Shown here: positions 9,932-22,854 of the stretch, piece after piece
Layout: the number at the start of each line of letters is the position of its first letter
Numbering within the stretch: the first letter of the stretch is position 1
Source: Cokeromyces recurvatus
Taxonomy: Eukaryota; Mucoromycota; Mucoromycetes; Mucorales; Mucoraceae
NCBI RefSeq assembly: GCF_025118155.1
Contig: NW_026251405.1
Location: 124,001 to 188,000, forward strand
Reading direction: 5' to 3'
Length of the DNA stretch: 64,000 nucleotides
Made by a program: the position numbers and the translations under genes
The notes under the pieces: model-generated
Database searches by the model: none
What the model was told of the DNA's origin: nothing
The model's input: the letters and a program-made list of their open reading frames with translations, nothing else

Positions 9932-10752
9932 CATCTCTAACACCAACTTCTTCTACAGCTTTTAAAAGATCTATTCCACCTCCACCTCCACCTCCTTCAT
10001 CAAATCTTAATAAATCACTTGCTCCCCCTTCTTCAGACTTTAGAACGGCAGTTATCAAGAACCATTGGGTAACTTTTTTTTTTATTATTATTATTCTACA
10101 ATTTCAGTTATAAATGAGTTAACAAAACTAATCATGTACAATTAGAATGATCCTCCAAAAAAGGTATTTGTTCAAAAGATGATTATATTAGTAACGTTTT
10201 AAGACAAAAACAAAACAAAATAATGAATATAGATTTTTCATCAAATAACGGATGAGACACATCACGATTTAAACAAACAAGAAATTTCAATAATATTATC
10301 AAATAAAATAGAACTATGCAAGACAGCATTTGAAGTAAATATGTATTCAGCAATTTAAAATATGAAATAAACATGTGGATATAGTTATTGACATTGTTTC
10401 TTAATTATAGAATGGTCCACAAAAAAGAATTGTAGATGACACTATTCGTCGAATTGACAATTTATTAAAAGAATTAGAAGATGATCAATTGACAAAACAG
10501 GTATCCCAATTACTGTATACGTTATCCAAAGGTATGTATATATTCCTTTTTTTATATATTTCTTATCACATAATACAGAGTATATAATACACACATATAT
10601 ATAACACGACTATTATAGCTTTGGAATCAAGTGAATATACTAAAGCCTTAGAAATTCATACTAAATTGATGACCGCTCATTATGAAAATCATGGAAGTTG
10701 GATTTTAGGCTTGAAAAGACTTATAGATCTTACGGAAAAGGCCTCTAAATAA
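9928..10752 (+). CDS. SRA1/Sec31-C-terminal-domain protein
   Basis: Exons 9928-10068, 10146-10163 (18 bases), 10411-10531 and 10619-10752 give 137 residues. A short N-terminus with a run of seven Pro leads to the motif HWNDPPKK, then an all-helical C-terminal domain (VDDTIRRIDNLLKELED ... YTKALEIHTKLMTAHYENHG ... GLKRLIDL). HWNDPP followed by a helical bundle is the hallmark of the SRA1 domain, shared by steroid receptor RNA activator protein and the C-terminus of Sec31. The protein lacks the WD40 part of Sec31, so it is a free-standing SRA1-like protein. Its cellular job in fungi is not established. A seven-codon upstream ORF ends on its start codon. Confidence 0.8.
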
Positions 10753-11699
10753 AGAAAACCGGGATTTCTTCTTTTTATGCTTTTAGAACTTATTATAGAT
10801 TATGTAACTATTATTTCTAATTCAGCTATTAAAAGAATTCATAAAGTTGTAGTCTATTTCAATAATCTACAGATCATGTAACTACTCTTTTGTATTTTTT
10901 TTTCTTAAAAGTATACATGTATATCTAATTGTGTCTACAAATGACTTTTTTTTTCTACTTCTATTACTCACTATAATAGTTCAAGTTTTTATAAATGAAT
11001 GTACCTTTCAAATGACATTTATCCATAATGAGTATTAACTAAAAATAAAACTTGATTAAAATTTAAAAAACAAAAAAAATTAAAGGCTTCAAATTAGTTA
11101 TTCAATGATTATAGCCTATAGGGTAAATCAAAAGTATATTCAAACATTAGATTCGTTTATACATCTATTGTACAGTTTTCTTCTCTGTTCAAGCTATGTA
11201 TAATCTTATAAGTATAAATAAGGAAATTAAGTATATATCTTACAGAATGATAAATATATCCTTTCGTGGCACTTCCTTTGTTTGTCTAGAGTGAGCACAA
11301 GATACTAAATACAACATTAAAATTGCCGCAGTCCAATCATTAAAATAAAAATAAAAAAAAACTCTCTTTGTGGAAACCGAGGATAAAAAAAAAGTGGTAA
11401 AGGAAAGAAAAATTGTAGTTATGCCACAATTAGTGAGTAAAAGAAGCCAATCGAGAAATAGTTGTCCTGGATATGATGAAAATAGAAGTAGAATTTTTTT
11501 TTTCTTTTTATGATAAAAGAGGTAGTCGAGTTTATGAACAGACAAATGAATGGCTAATGAAGTATAGAAGTAATGCAGCAAGTTTATTTATTTTTTTATA
11601 TTTTCGTGACTACCTTTATTTAAGATATTAATATAAAAAAAAAAAAATCTATTTAAAAACACATACATCTTTTTTTTTTTTTAACACAATAAAAATAAG
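10753..11699. other. Intergenic, no gene seen
   Basis: About 0.95 kb of AT-rich sequence between two plus-strand genes. Long frames in the 11240-11580 stretch have no recognisable content or splice support. A T-run lies just before the MAP1 start. Confidence 0.6.
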
Positions 11700-12402
11700 A
11701 TGTCAGAAAAGCCATCCTGTTCAGCAGTTGATTGTAAAAATGAAGCTCATCTCCAATGCCCTACTTGTCTTAAATTAGGTAAATCCGAGGGATCATTTTT
11801 CTGCTCTCAGGATTGCTTTAAAAAAAGCTGGGTAAGTTGAGATGTCAAAGATTCAGTTTATTGCATTGTTTAACGCTTCTCATACATGTTGACAATTGTT
11901 TTAGGGAGCTCATAAGGCTGTTCATGGAAACACAAAATGTAAATAGTAACATTGAAGGAAATTCAATTTTTTTTTATTAACAAGAACCACCTCTCTCTCT
12001 ATATAGCACCTTATGATCCTTTCAAGACATTTAAATATACAGGCCCTCTCCGTGCTGTTTACCCTCTATCACCTCGCCGTGTTGTTCCTGAGGGAATTGC
12101 TAGACCTGATTATGCAGAAACTGGTATGTTTTTCTTTAAGCATTTATTATCTTTAAATTTTATTAACACCATGTACTAGGTATTTCAAAGTCTGAATATA
12201 TGGCTAGAGGCACAGATATTAAAGTATTGACTCCAGAGGAAATCGAAGGAGTTAGAAAAGCCTGTAAAGTAAGTAACGTATTATAATTATACATTAAATA
12301 GATGATTAAATATATACTATTTTAGATTACTCGTGAAGTTCTCGAAATTGCAGCCAAGGCAATCCGTATCGGTATAACTACTGATGAAATTGGTAAGAGC
12401 AA

Positions 12403-12435
<33 letters not shown>

Positions 12436-13447
12436 GGTTATTAAAGAGGATTGTGAATTGCTTAACTTGGTTATAAATCTTATTAGATCGTATTGTTCAC
12501 GAAGCTACTATTGAACGTGGTGCCTATCCTTCCCCTTTGAACTATAGCTATTTCCCTAAATCATGTTGCACGTAAGATTAGCTCTTTATATTACCAAAAA
12601 AAGAAAGAAAGAAAACTCATTTTTTTTCCTTTTTTTCAAAATAATAATATAGTTCTTTAAATGAAGGTAAACAAAGAACAAATTTCAATGTATATGTTTA
12701 TATGTTATCTAAACTTATGCATTTCTTTCCCCTTGTATCATTTAGTTATTTGTCACGGTATACCTGATCAAAGACCTTTGCAGGATGGTGATATTCTTAA
12801 TATCGATGTTAGTTGTTTCTATAACGGTTTTCATGGTGATAGTAATGCTACTTACCTTGTTGGTAATGTTGATGAAACAGGTAAAAAATTGGTTGAAGTT
12901 ACACGTGAATGTTTGGAAAAGGCTATTGCTGTTGGTAAGTAGAATAGATAGATGGTTAATGTCATTTGAAGCTGACTCTGTTCATAGTCAAGCCCGGTAT
13001 GAGATATCGTGATTTTGGTAAAATTATTGAAGATCATGCAACCAAACATGGTTTCTCAGTTGTTCGTTCTTTTGTTGGTCACGGTATTAATCAATTATTC
13101 CACTGTGCACCTAATGTTCCTCATTATGCAAGTAAGGCTTTTTTTTTTTCCTTTTCTTCTTCTTTTCTTTGCTTAACATTTAATAATCATAGATAATAAG
13201 GCTATTGGTGTCTGTAAACCAGGTCATGTCTTTACTATTGAACCAATGATTTGTGAAGGCGTTCATCAAGAAGTTCTCTGGTAAGAATAGGATTAATATA
13301 GAAAAAAGAAAACAACAGATTAACATTTTTTATTTCAATACATATAGGCCTGATGGCTGGACTGCTACAACTAAAGATGGTAAACGTTCTGCTCAATTTG
13401 AACATACTCTTCTTGTTACTGAAACTGGTGTTGAAATTTTGACTTAA
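11700..13447 (+). CDS. map1: Methionine aminopeptidase 1 (type I, zinc-finger N-terminus)
   Basis: Eleven exons: 11700-11831, 11905-11938, 12007-12123, 12180-12268, 12326-12392, 12487-12571, 12653-12666 (14 bases), 12746-12934, 12988-13131, 13193-13280, 13348-13447; phases close to 352 residues. The first 60 residues hold Cys/His pairs (CSAVDC, CPTC, FFCSQDC, HKAVH), the ribosome-binding zinc finger of eukaryotic MAP1. The catalytic domain shows VICHGIP, the two metal Asp in [16 protein letters not shown], the His in [18 protein letters not shown], the Glu in [10 protein letters not shown] and the Glu in QFEHTLLVT, so the full set of two-metal ligands is present. It removes initiator Met from nascent chains in the cytosol. 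Length is normal for the family. Confidence 0.95.
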
Positions 13448-13764
13448 TAATAACAAGAATAATAATAGACATATATATAATTCTTCGAGTTTTTTTTTTT
13501 TTTTCTTTTTTATATTGTGTTAATTTTATAAATGTATTTATATTAAAGTCATATGCATACCATCCACCATTTATATACAATATTTCAAAGAAAACATGAC
13601 TTATTAAAGAAAGAAAAAGCACGCATTTTCATATTTTATTTTATTAGGCGTATTAATAAGCAAATAGCTTAATTATGCATTGATGATTGGAGTTTGTTTA
13701 ATTGATCTATTAAAAAAAACAGTTTAATACCACACAAAAAAAAAGAAAGCCTTTTGCTTTTTCT

Positions 13765-16700
13765 TTACCTTGAAACATTGTCAAATAACCTTTCAATATC
13801 AGGAGAACAACGAATGAACTCATGATCCCAAAACTTTGGCACTTTGATAAGTTCAATAAAGGAGGCTAATAAACCCCAAGGATGAGGACGATTAACGATA
13901 AGCCTTTCTAGTAAAACTCGAGTGATTTGTTCCTTAATATCTTCAGAATGTTTAGAAAATAATAATAAAAGGGTAGAACTGAAGAAGCAAGTATGACTGT
14001 TGGGGTATCGTAAATGATCAGCTATTGCACTTAAAAGTGTATATCGGCCTAAATGTACACATAACAATTAATTTAAGGGTTTTTTTTTTCTTTTTCTTTT
14101 TTACCTTTTGGTTCCAATTTAGACAATAGATAATTGTAAGCTATGATTGCAGGGCTTTCTTCAAGTTCAACCTCTTTTAATTTCAATGATTTGACACCAA
14201 TATACAAAACAAAAGCACAAAGAAGATTGATATTATGTCGTTCAATATCTTCAACTGTAGTCTCTTGTTGTTGTTGATGATCAGTATTGAATCCAATTTG
14301 TTTTTCTAATACTGAAAAGAACGTTGTGGAGTTTTTATTCTTAACAAAATCGTCGATTTTTGATTTAAAGTCGTTTTCATTTAAAATGGATACATAACTT
14401 TCATCATAAACAGGATCTTCAGAAGATTCAGGTAGGACAGATAACTTGAGATCAAGTGTAAAGGGGTCCGGCAAGTGCATGACCCGAGGGAAAGCACTCA
14501 AAATCAAATTACGGATTTGAACACAGGAATGAGGAATAGCTTGTGCAAAAAGAATATAATTGCGACACAAAAACTCGGGAAAGTCGTGTAAGAGGACAAC
14601 TAAAACACGCAGTGTGCCACGATAAAACATTTTTGTTGCATGAGAAAGCTTTGGTTCTTCCAAAAGAGGGCCTAAAAATCTAAGTAAAGCGTGAATCAAT
14701 TTTTGACATAACAATGCTCCATTATTATCATTAGCAACAAGTAACTGAGGTAGAAAAGATCGACTTGAAATTAACTGAAGCCATGAAAAGGCAAAACCTG
14801 GGAAATTACTAGGCTGTAAAGTGTATAAAGTATCACTAAAAAAAAAAAAAGAAAAAGAAAGAGAGAAAGAAAGAGTATAAAAAAAAATATATAAATGTTA
14901 CAAGTACAAACACATCAAACTTTAACAATCTTTTAACTACCTGAAAGTAATTAGCGTACTGGTGTCAAGCGGCTTTGTATGAATTTTGCTAATTTCATTG
15001 AATATCGAAGCGAATAATCTTAAAAACGGCTTTTGGTTAAAATCTACACCTTTGCTCTCATGATGATGAGATAATACCAAAATGATAACAGATAAAGCAT
15101 TATTCAAAAGTTTCACCTTGCTCTTGATATCTGAATTCTCTTCTTCAGTAGTGACCATAGCTATTATCAATTTTGTAAATGAATCAATCAAATGAATCAT
15201 ACGACGATGATGAATTGTGCTAACTGAACGGTAGGCAAGATAATGATTAACACAAGTCTCAGTACAAATTCTAAAGAAGAAACAACGTTGCTCTTCAGTC
15301 TTGTTAATTTCCAACACACGCTCCACCAAAGTTGTGAAAATGGTATCAGTAGCCATAGGATGTTGAAACAAACGAATCCATTCTGCTAAAAGCATACGAA
15401 GCTCAAGACAATCTATATTTTGTTTAATAACATCTTTATAAGGCTCTTCGACTAACTTTCTAAGATCATTCATCAATGCCACAACATTTGCAGGTGCTTC
15501 ATCATTCTTAACCAGTTTATACAAAGAGGAAACTGTTAGAATATGATCCTCAAGGAATGTGATAGGTGTTTGAGATAGCAAACAAGTAGATATTAAACTA
15601 GTAGCATATTCTATAACACTATCAGCCTTAGCATTAATCAGTTTAGCTAGCTGAACATCGTATTCCTCTAAAGGTAGTAGTTCATATCGAATAAGCATAG
15701 CTACCGCTGACACATTGTATTTACGTTCATCATCAGCATATATTAACCAAGATAATGTCTCTTTCGTTACTTCGCTTGAAATTTCAAACAAGGACTGAAG
15801 GAACATTGTGTATACTTCTAAAGCAAATGCTGTATTACTTTGATACAACATAAGTACAACCTTTTCTACAAATGTAATCATAGTTTGCAATGGTGAGGGG
15901 CTTTGTGAAATGAGCAAAGGTGTCTGACGAATTAATAAACAAATATCATGATTAGGCGGTAACTGAGAAATTGCTGTAATTCCAGAATGGCGAATGAGCC
16001 GATCTAACTCCAATAGCATTTGTTCTAACTTGGCATTCAACATTGGAGCACTGTTTGCAAGAAGAGGATTAGGTGATTCACCTCCTACAAAGGGTTGAGG
16101 TGGCACTATAGGGTGACTCATAACCTCAGGATGAAAAACGGCAGGTGATAACTGTTGTTGTTGTTGTTGTTGTTGCATTGCAAGATAAGACCTTTGATCA
16201 AGGCTTTCATAAAGACGAACTTGCTCAGGACTAACACCATTTGCAGGTCGTAGAATATTGGGTAAATGAACAGAATGAGGCGCACCATTCAAGCTTAAAA
16301 CATCAAAAAAGCGTTCGCCCGTGTTCTGGTATTGATGTTGTTTACGGAATGTGATACGACTAGCGTAAGCAGGCGCCAAACCACGATCAATATCTTCTAG
16401 GGCTTTTATTTTTGTCAATTGGTCAACATAAACACAAAGTAATTCTATATTTTCATTGGCAATAGTTGAAGCAATTTCCTCTGAAAGTTGTTTTGGGAGG
16501 CCATTTTGAGTTAGATTATTAGAAATGACTGTGACTATACCATTGTAGAGGGGTTCCTTACAAGTTACAACTGATAAACTACAAGCTAAAGGTTGAACCA
16601 TAGCATGTGCTGCGCGTTGCAAACGTGTTTCATCAGGTTCCGTAGCAAAGTCTTTTAGAACCATTTCTTTAGTGGATATAGAGGCAATATTGGCAGAAGT

Positions 16701-19700
16701 AGCTATAATAGGAGGTACCACTTCATAAAATGCCTCAGAAATGCCTGCATAAACAGTAGATTTAATGATAGGCTGTTGTATCATTAATTGGGCAATAGCT
16801 GGATTGATCTGAAGCTTAGCTAATATAGGAATAATATCGATTTCTTGACGAGCATTTTGAGCGGAAGGAAGATTAGGAGTATTATTCATTGGAGGGGGAT
16901 GAATTTGTCCATCAAGAATAGCCTTATTAGAAACAGGGACAGACTTTTGAGAGGCAGTGGGAGAATTATCAACAATTGACGATGGTTTATTTGAGACATT
17001 AGCAATACCAGGAGGACCACCTTTGTTCAATAAGGATGTAGGTTCAATCTCGTTCAAATCAAGATTCAATGCTTTATACAAAAGTTCGATTTCAAATTTC
17101 AAATTTAATTTAAGTCCTTCTGTCCAATACAATTCTGCTAGAAGTTTCAAACAGCCCATAAGCCAAGGATTTGGGGGCTTAAAGATTTTACTGTTACTAG
17201 CATGTTGTAAAACTTTACAAACAAGAGGAATTGCAACTACAAGTTGATTTTTCCCATAAGCGCTAACAAGAAGATCCTTAAAAGACAAATCTTTATGTCG
17301 AATAGGCTTATTTTTAGCAATTGTTAATCGACCAAGCCAGGTACCCATATTCTTCAAAAGATTTCTATCAGCTGAAGATTTAACAATACTATCTGACTGT
17401 AATAATAAATGAATATTAGCATAGGTTTCTTCAATCACAGTATCTACTAAGGGTTGTATATCAAGTTCGTCGAGAAGGGCAGAGTATAACTCATGATTGT
17501 TAGGCTCAATACTAACACGTCTAACAACAAGATAATGACTGAACCATCCCCAAGTTGACTTTTGTAACAGTTCTCTCAATTCGGTCGCTTTACTTTTCAT
17601 ATTAGTTGCAGATAAATTGTTTATCAAAAATGAAACACGTTCCTGTATTTTATCAGGTGGATTATCATATGTTTGCTTTGATGAGCTCTGTAATAAAGTA
17701 GTTACGTTGGGTGCAGTATCAGCAGATCGTTCAGCAGTGTTTCCAGAATCTCCAGAAGGAGTAACGGACGAAAGTGTAGATGAAGATGTTTTTGGTGAAG
17801 ATGCTGAGGAAGAAGAAGATGACGTTAAAACCATCATTTTTCCTTCAGGATCCTTTTGCGCCAATTGCTTCAAAGTGATAGCAATACTTTCTACAATAGT
17901 AGGATATCCACGCAATCCTTCAATTTTCGATAAAAGAAGTGTATACTGAGGCCATTCAAACAAACGACCACGGAATTGAATCAAAGCTTGAATACCAAAG
18001 TTAAACATTTTTGATCCTACAGGATGCTTCAGAGCGTCTAAAATAAGTTTGAGTGTAATACGCAATTGAGAAAATGAAATAAGATGCTGATCAATTAAGA
18101 GACCAAGAAGTTCGCCAGTAGCCATTAATTCATTTTCAGGATATTGGTTAAAAAAACGAGCTTCATCCAACTAAATATAATACATAAATATATGCATATA
18201 TTAGTTTATAGCTTTATATCTTGATTACTTTTTTAATGTATTCTTACCAAAGTATGAGTTGTACAAGAAAAGAAATTCACTTGTCTTTGATCATTAGATG
18301 TGCGGCAAGCTTTCAAAACAGAAGCAAATCTACTAGGACTAATATCCTTTGTATATAATCTCTCAAAATATAAACGAACCATTTCTTCTACTTCTTCAGA
18401 ATAATTTCGTTCATTCTCGTTAATAGGATTAGTAGTAGTGTTTATAGTATTATTGCTAGTAGCAGTCTCCGTCATTCCTGTTATTTTCTTATCTGCTTGA
18501 AATCGATTTTCATTTAACTGAGGGTACAATTGGGTGTACAATTGACTTAACTTGGTTAATTTTGCTGTTTCAATTGTAGGCAAAGATCTATTGTTGTGAA
18601 TTTAAGGCGTAAGTTAATATACACACAACAGCTCTTCTTTGTTTTTGTTTTTTTCTGAAAAAAAAAATATAGTTATAAATTGAAATTTACCTTTCAGATA
18701 AAATTCTGAAAAAAATACGAATGACATCCATGGATAATTGCAAAGTAGGAATGACATTAGCGCCTGATTGACGAGCCATTTCAATTGCACATTTCTTTTC
18801 CAGAAAATCTATGCATGCACCAAAAAAGGTAAAGCCATCTTTTGCTAATCTTTCCAATAACCATTTTTCCAAATTCAAATTTTGTCTACGAGCAGCGAGT
18901 GAAGCTAGATCAAGTGTAAAGAAAGGTATATTTGTTTTCAATATATGAACCACAATCTACATGAATAATAGTTATTACTATGGTTCTATATATTATTATT
19001 ATTCGCTTTGTTTATATATATCTATATTTGTTACCTTTGCTTCTTGACAAATATCTAAAATGCGAGAAATAGATGTAGGGTCCTTCTTATACATTTCAAA
19101 GAAGCCTTCCAATAAAAAGTTAAGCTGTACATGCCAAAGTAATCTAATAACAAGAGGAGAATTTACATGACCGATAAGAAAGATATTTAATAATTTAGGT
19201 AAGAGTAAGCGATGTAATTCATTTTTGGTAGGCTATAGTAAATAATAATAACAATAAAAAAGATAGATTAATATAACTGTTATTATTCAACTTGATAGTA
19301 ATATACCTGAATTTGAGCCAAACCAATCATAAGCAACTCAGGAGCTTGAATAGCTAACCTATCCATTAAAACCTTTACATCCTCAGAAGCGGCTGTACCA
19401 GCTAAATCCATAATTGCTTCTAATAAACCAAAACAGTTTAGCTGCTGTGAAGCTAACTGATTTGCAGCCTGACGTAAGCTGATGGGCAATGTAGGAATTA
19501 CATCTTCTGGAATCACTTTTTTTGTTGCCGTTTGATTTAAATCTAATAAATCAGTTGAACAATAAACCATGTGATATAATACACTTAATTGACCTCTAAC
19601 ATGCATCCAAGGTTGAAGGAATATGTGCACAGGGAAAGGCTCATCCTAATATAACAATACATTTATAAACTTAAATTACTCACAATTCCCTTTTATACAT

Positions 19701-20118
19701 TACCTTTCTACAACATTTCCAAGATGTAACGAGTATTTTTAACCCATTTGGATCATACAGCATAAATTCTACTTGATCTAATTTAGCAAAGACAGTAATC
19801 CAGTTTAGATTAGGATTCTAATAATTGAATGTTATTTTATCGTGAGAAATAAAAAAGATATATTGATTGAAAAAAAAATACCTTCTTAAATACAGCTTTT
19901 ACAAAGTTTTCAATATTCCATGTTTGAGCTTCTGTACTTCCTTGAAGTTTAGAATGTGTTCTGGTGATCATTGCCAAGGCTTTTGAAACTGAATCGTCTG
20001 TAATTTCAACGTTTTCCATGGCCTGCATGGCGTTATTTATATTTGATAAACTGTTATATCCTGCTTCGAATAATTTTTTACTCAATAAGAGAGTTTCTGT
20101 AGTTGGTTTCGTCGTCAT
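13765..20118 (-). CDS. not1: CCR4-NOT complex scaffold subunit NOT1
   Basis: Exons in transcript order: 20118-19882, 19817-19704, 19645-19307, 19232-19035, 18956-18691, 18587-18248, 18170-14941, 14835-14105, 14048-13765; all phases close, 1912 residues. The N-terminal HEAT-like part includes [17 protein letters not shown] central MIF4G-like CAF1-binding domain spans about residues 670-880 ([13 protein letters not shown] ... [17 protein letters not shown]). The CNOT9-binding region follows near 990-1140 ([25 protein letters not shown]), and the C-terminal NOT1 module ends [12 protein letters not shown] ... [18 protein letters not shown] Gln run lies near residue 1170. NOT1 holds the deadenylases and the NOT module for mRNA decay. 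Compared with the animal protein the model starts later, lacking roughly the first 230 residues; I see no upstream exon. Confidence 0.95.
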
Positions 20119-20346
20119 TTTATTATTGAATTAAAACTATTAGGAAAACAAAGTTAATGTTTAAAATATATTCTTTCTTTTATTATAGAAGGAAACATGA
20201 ATTTATAACGTACGAATAACTTTCTCTTTAAACCTCTTCTAAAGTTAATGATAAGAGTAAAGGGAAAAAAAAAAGACTTTTTATTAGTATTATTTTTAAC
20301 TTAAAATTTTCATACTATACGCGTCACGAAAGAGAAACTGCAGCAA

Positions 20347-20395
<49 letters not shown>

Positions 20396-21026
20396 AATAT
20401 TCATATATACAAAATTTGACTAATTAAAAGCTAATTTCTACTATTAACTTGAAGCTTTTTTGTTTACATAGGACTTAAAGATAATCTTGTGAAGCAAAGT
20501 TTATTAATATAAACTTGATTAAACAAAAAACATTTTTGGTAAATCATATCAAGTTAATTATTGTAACATTCTTTCCCTACTACTTTAACTGTATTTACGG
20601 AAAAAAAAAAAAAAAAAAAAAAAAGATAATGGATATAATTACACATATTCGTTTACTTTTCTAGTAAAATAGGTTGATATAATAAAGCCAATAGTTATAA
20701 ATAATGCTTTTATCTGTATTAAGTAATACTACTACACTCTTCTTTTTTATTATATGTATGAATATGTATTTATTTTTAACTTCTTCAAATTCCTCCGTAT
20801 TTTAGAGGCGGGGAAATAAAGTGAGTTTATTTGAAACTGTATATTTATCCTTTCCTTTTTAACATAAAATCATACATTCTCCTTTTTGTATGTTTATCTG
20901 AATAGGTTTAAAACAAGTTTTAATACATACTAAAAAAATGTATAATACACAATAATGATAATAATAATAATAACAGTAGTAGTAGTCGTAGTCGTAGTAG
21001 TCGTAGTCGTAGTAATAGTCGTAGTC

Positions 21027-21086
<60 letters not shown>

Positions 21087-21418
21087 CTAGTACTAGTACT
21101 AGTATAAAATCACAAGCGGAAAGTAAATTTTATATACTATGATGAACTAATAGCGAGTAATGTGTTTCAAAGAAAGCAGCTGTTTATTTTGAAGTAAGAT
21201 AAAATAAATAATATCTGTAAATGTATTGTTACAAAGGTAAATAAATAGGGGCCTTCTTGTTAAAATGGTATAATATATATATATATATAAATATATAAAT
21301 ATGAAAATATGAAAATTATATGTATATAATATGTATGTCTTGTGTCTTGATTTAGATGATATATAGAATGAGTACATATAGAAAATTAAATATAATTGCG
21401 TTTTCTTTATACTACTAT
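20119..21418. other. Intergenic: promoter side of NOT1, A-runs and a GTA repeat
   Basis: Holds a 46-base A run (20348-20393), a 23-base A run near 20600, and the GTA/GTC trinucleotide array described separately. No gene seen. Confidence 0.6.
20976..21104. repeat. GTA-based trinucleotide microsatellite with GTC interruptions
   Basis: About 130 bases of AGT/CGT triplets. The left part mixes TAGTCG variants, the middle is a pure (TAG)n run, and the right end becomes the self-complementary TACTAG unit repeated three times. It is non-coding here. Confidence 0.9.
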
Positions 21419-21830
21419 TTATGCCCATTTGCCTATCAACGACATCAAAGCAGCTCCGCAATACATAGAAATGAAACAAGTAAATTGTCGAGAGAAGGAA
21501 GCTTTACGGAATTCAGTATTATGATTAATTTCTTGGCCCATTAATGAAATATAGGCATTGTAAAGCAAGATACCAGCAGAAAGTGAATCAAGAATAGCGC
21601 TCGAGAGAATAGCTGAAGAAGAATTAGGGTTAAAAGAAGAATGAATGCCAATTCCGATAGCACAACCAATAGGTGTCATTAAAATAAATAATAATCCCAT
21701 TAATGCAGGTCGTTTCCAACCTTTAATATTCATATCATTAATACGTGTACCCAACGCAACACCTTCAAAGAACTAATCAACAAAAAAAAAATAAAAGATT
21801 ATTAAATACATTTCTGTATATTTGTATATA

Positions 21831-21865
<35 letters not shown>

Positions 21866-22854
21866 TGATGGAAAACAAGTGCAATTAAAAGAGTAATAAA
21901 ATCATCACTATCCGTGTTTGACAAAGTAATACCAATAATAATGGAATGCATGACTATACCAAGTTCTAATATAATTGTACCAATATGTTTAAAAGCTTCT
22001 TCATCTTCAAATAATCCTGCACTATGAACGTGATCGTGAGGATGTTCATCGCATGTAGACTGATCAATAGGTAAATCTTTTGCTGTCAGGTCAGTAGATC
22101 TGCTATCCAAAGATGCACTTTTATGTGTCTTTTCAATATCTAATGACGCATTCTCATTTGCCCTTTTAGCTCGGATCTTTTCAATATTATTAACAGCTGC
22201 TAGCTCTAACAATTGAAGTGCAAATGAAGAAATCATACAAAATACACCACCAAAGGCACCATAACTTTGCCATCCTTCACTCAAACATGGACTAGCAAAG
22301 TTATCTAAAGCATCTGGTAACATGTGAACAAATGCAGTAGCTAAAATAACACCAGTACCAACTATTGATGTGCATATATATATACATATATACAAAAAAG
22401 CAAGTTAGTTACTAGATCTATTTTTTTGTTACATTAACTTACAGAATTTTCCCATTGTTAATATCGATTCTCGAATGCTGCCTTCACTGTAGGGAGAGAT
22501 TCTATGTAATATGATAGGAGTAAAGACACCTATATTAATTATTTTTTTTTAAATAATAAAGGTTAAATTTCAAAAATAAGGGAGAACAAATAAGCATGAT
22601 TTATATCTTTACCAAAAGCACTTGTACCGAGAATAATGAACAAAGCACCAACTCGCATTGGCATATTATAGTTGGTAATTTTTTCTTCTGCACATTCGTT
22701 CTGTATATTTGAATTATCTATTCATTCTTGTTAATTATTGTAACATTTTATTATTATTATTAAGCTGTCAAAATTTACCATCTTGAGCAAAGCAAAAGGC
22801 CACTAAATTACAAAATATAAATAATAGTTTCCAATTTAAACGTAAAGAAGGCAT
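21419..22854 (-). CDS. ZIP-family zinc (metal) transporter
   Basis: Exons in transcript order: 22854-22779, 22717-22613, 22529-22443, 22361-21865, 21772-21419; 372 residues. A signal peptide (LLFIFCNLVAFCFA) is followed by ZIP transmembrane segments: MRVGALFIILGTSAFGVF, KFFGTGVILATAFVHMLPDA (with the TM2-TM3 His), a His-containing cytosolic loop (DEHPHDHVHSAG), then ELGIVMHSIIIGITLS and ALVFHQFFEGVALGTR. The paired HS and HQFFEG motifs in TM4/TM5 are the metal-binding signature of ZIP transporters. Fungal relatives are plasma-membrane Zn importers of the Zrt1/2 type. Metal specificity is inferred. The fourth intron begins directly with an A30 run after the donor GT. Confidence 0.95.

Noticed and set aside
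11240..11581. 113-residue minus-strand frame
   Set aside because: Hydrophobic, low-complexity reading of AT-rich DNA with no homology cue or splice context.
20976..21104. CRISPR-like array from the regular TAGTCG units
   Set aside because: Units are trinucleotide microsatellite with no spacers, in a eukaryotic nuclear setting.
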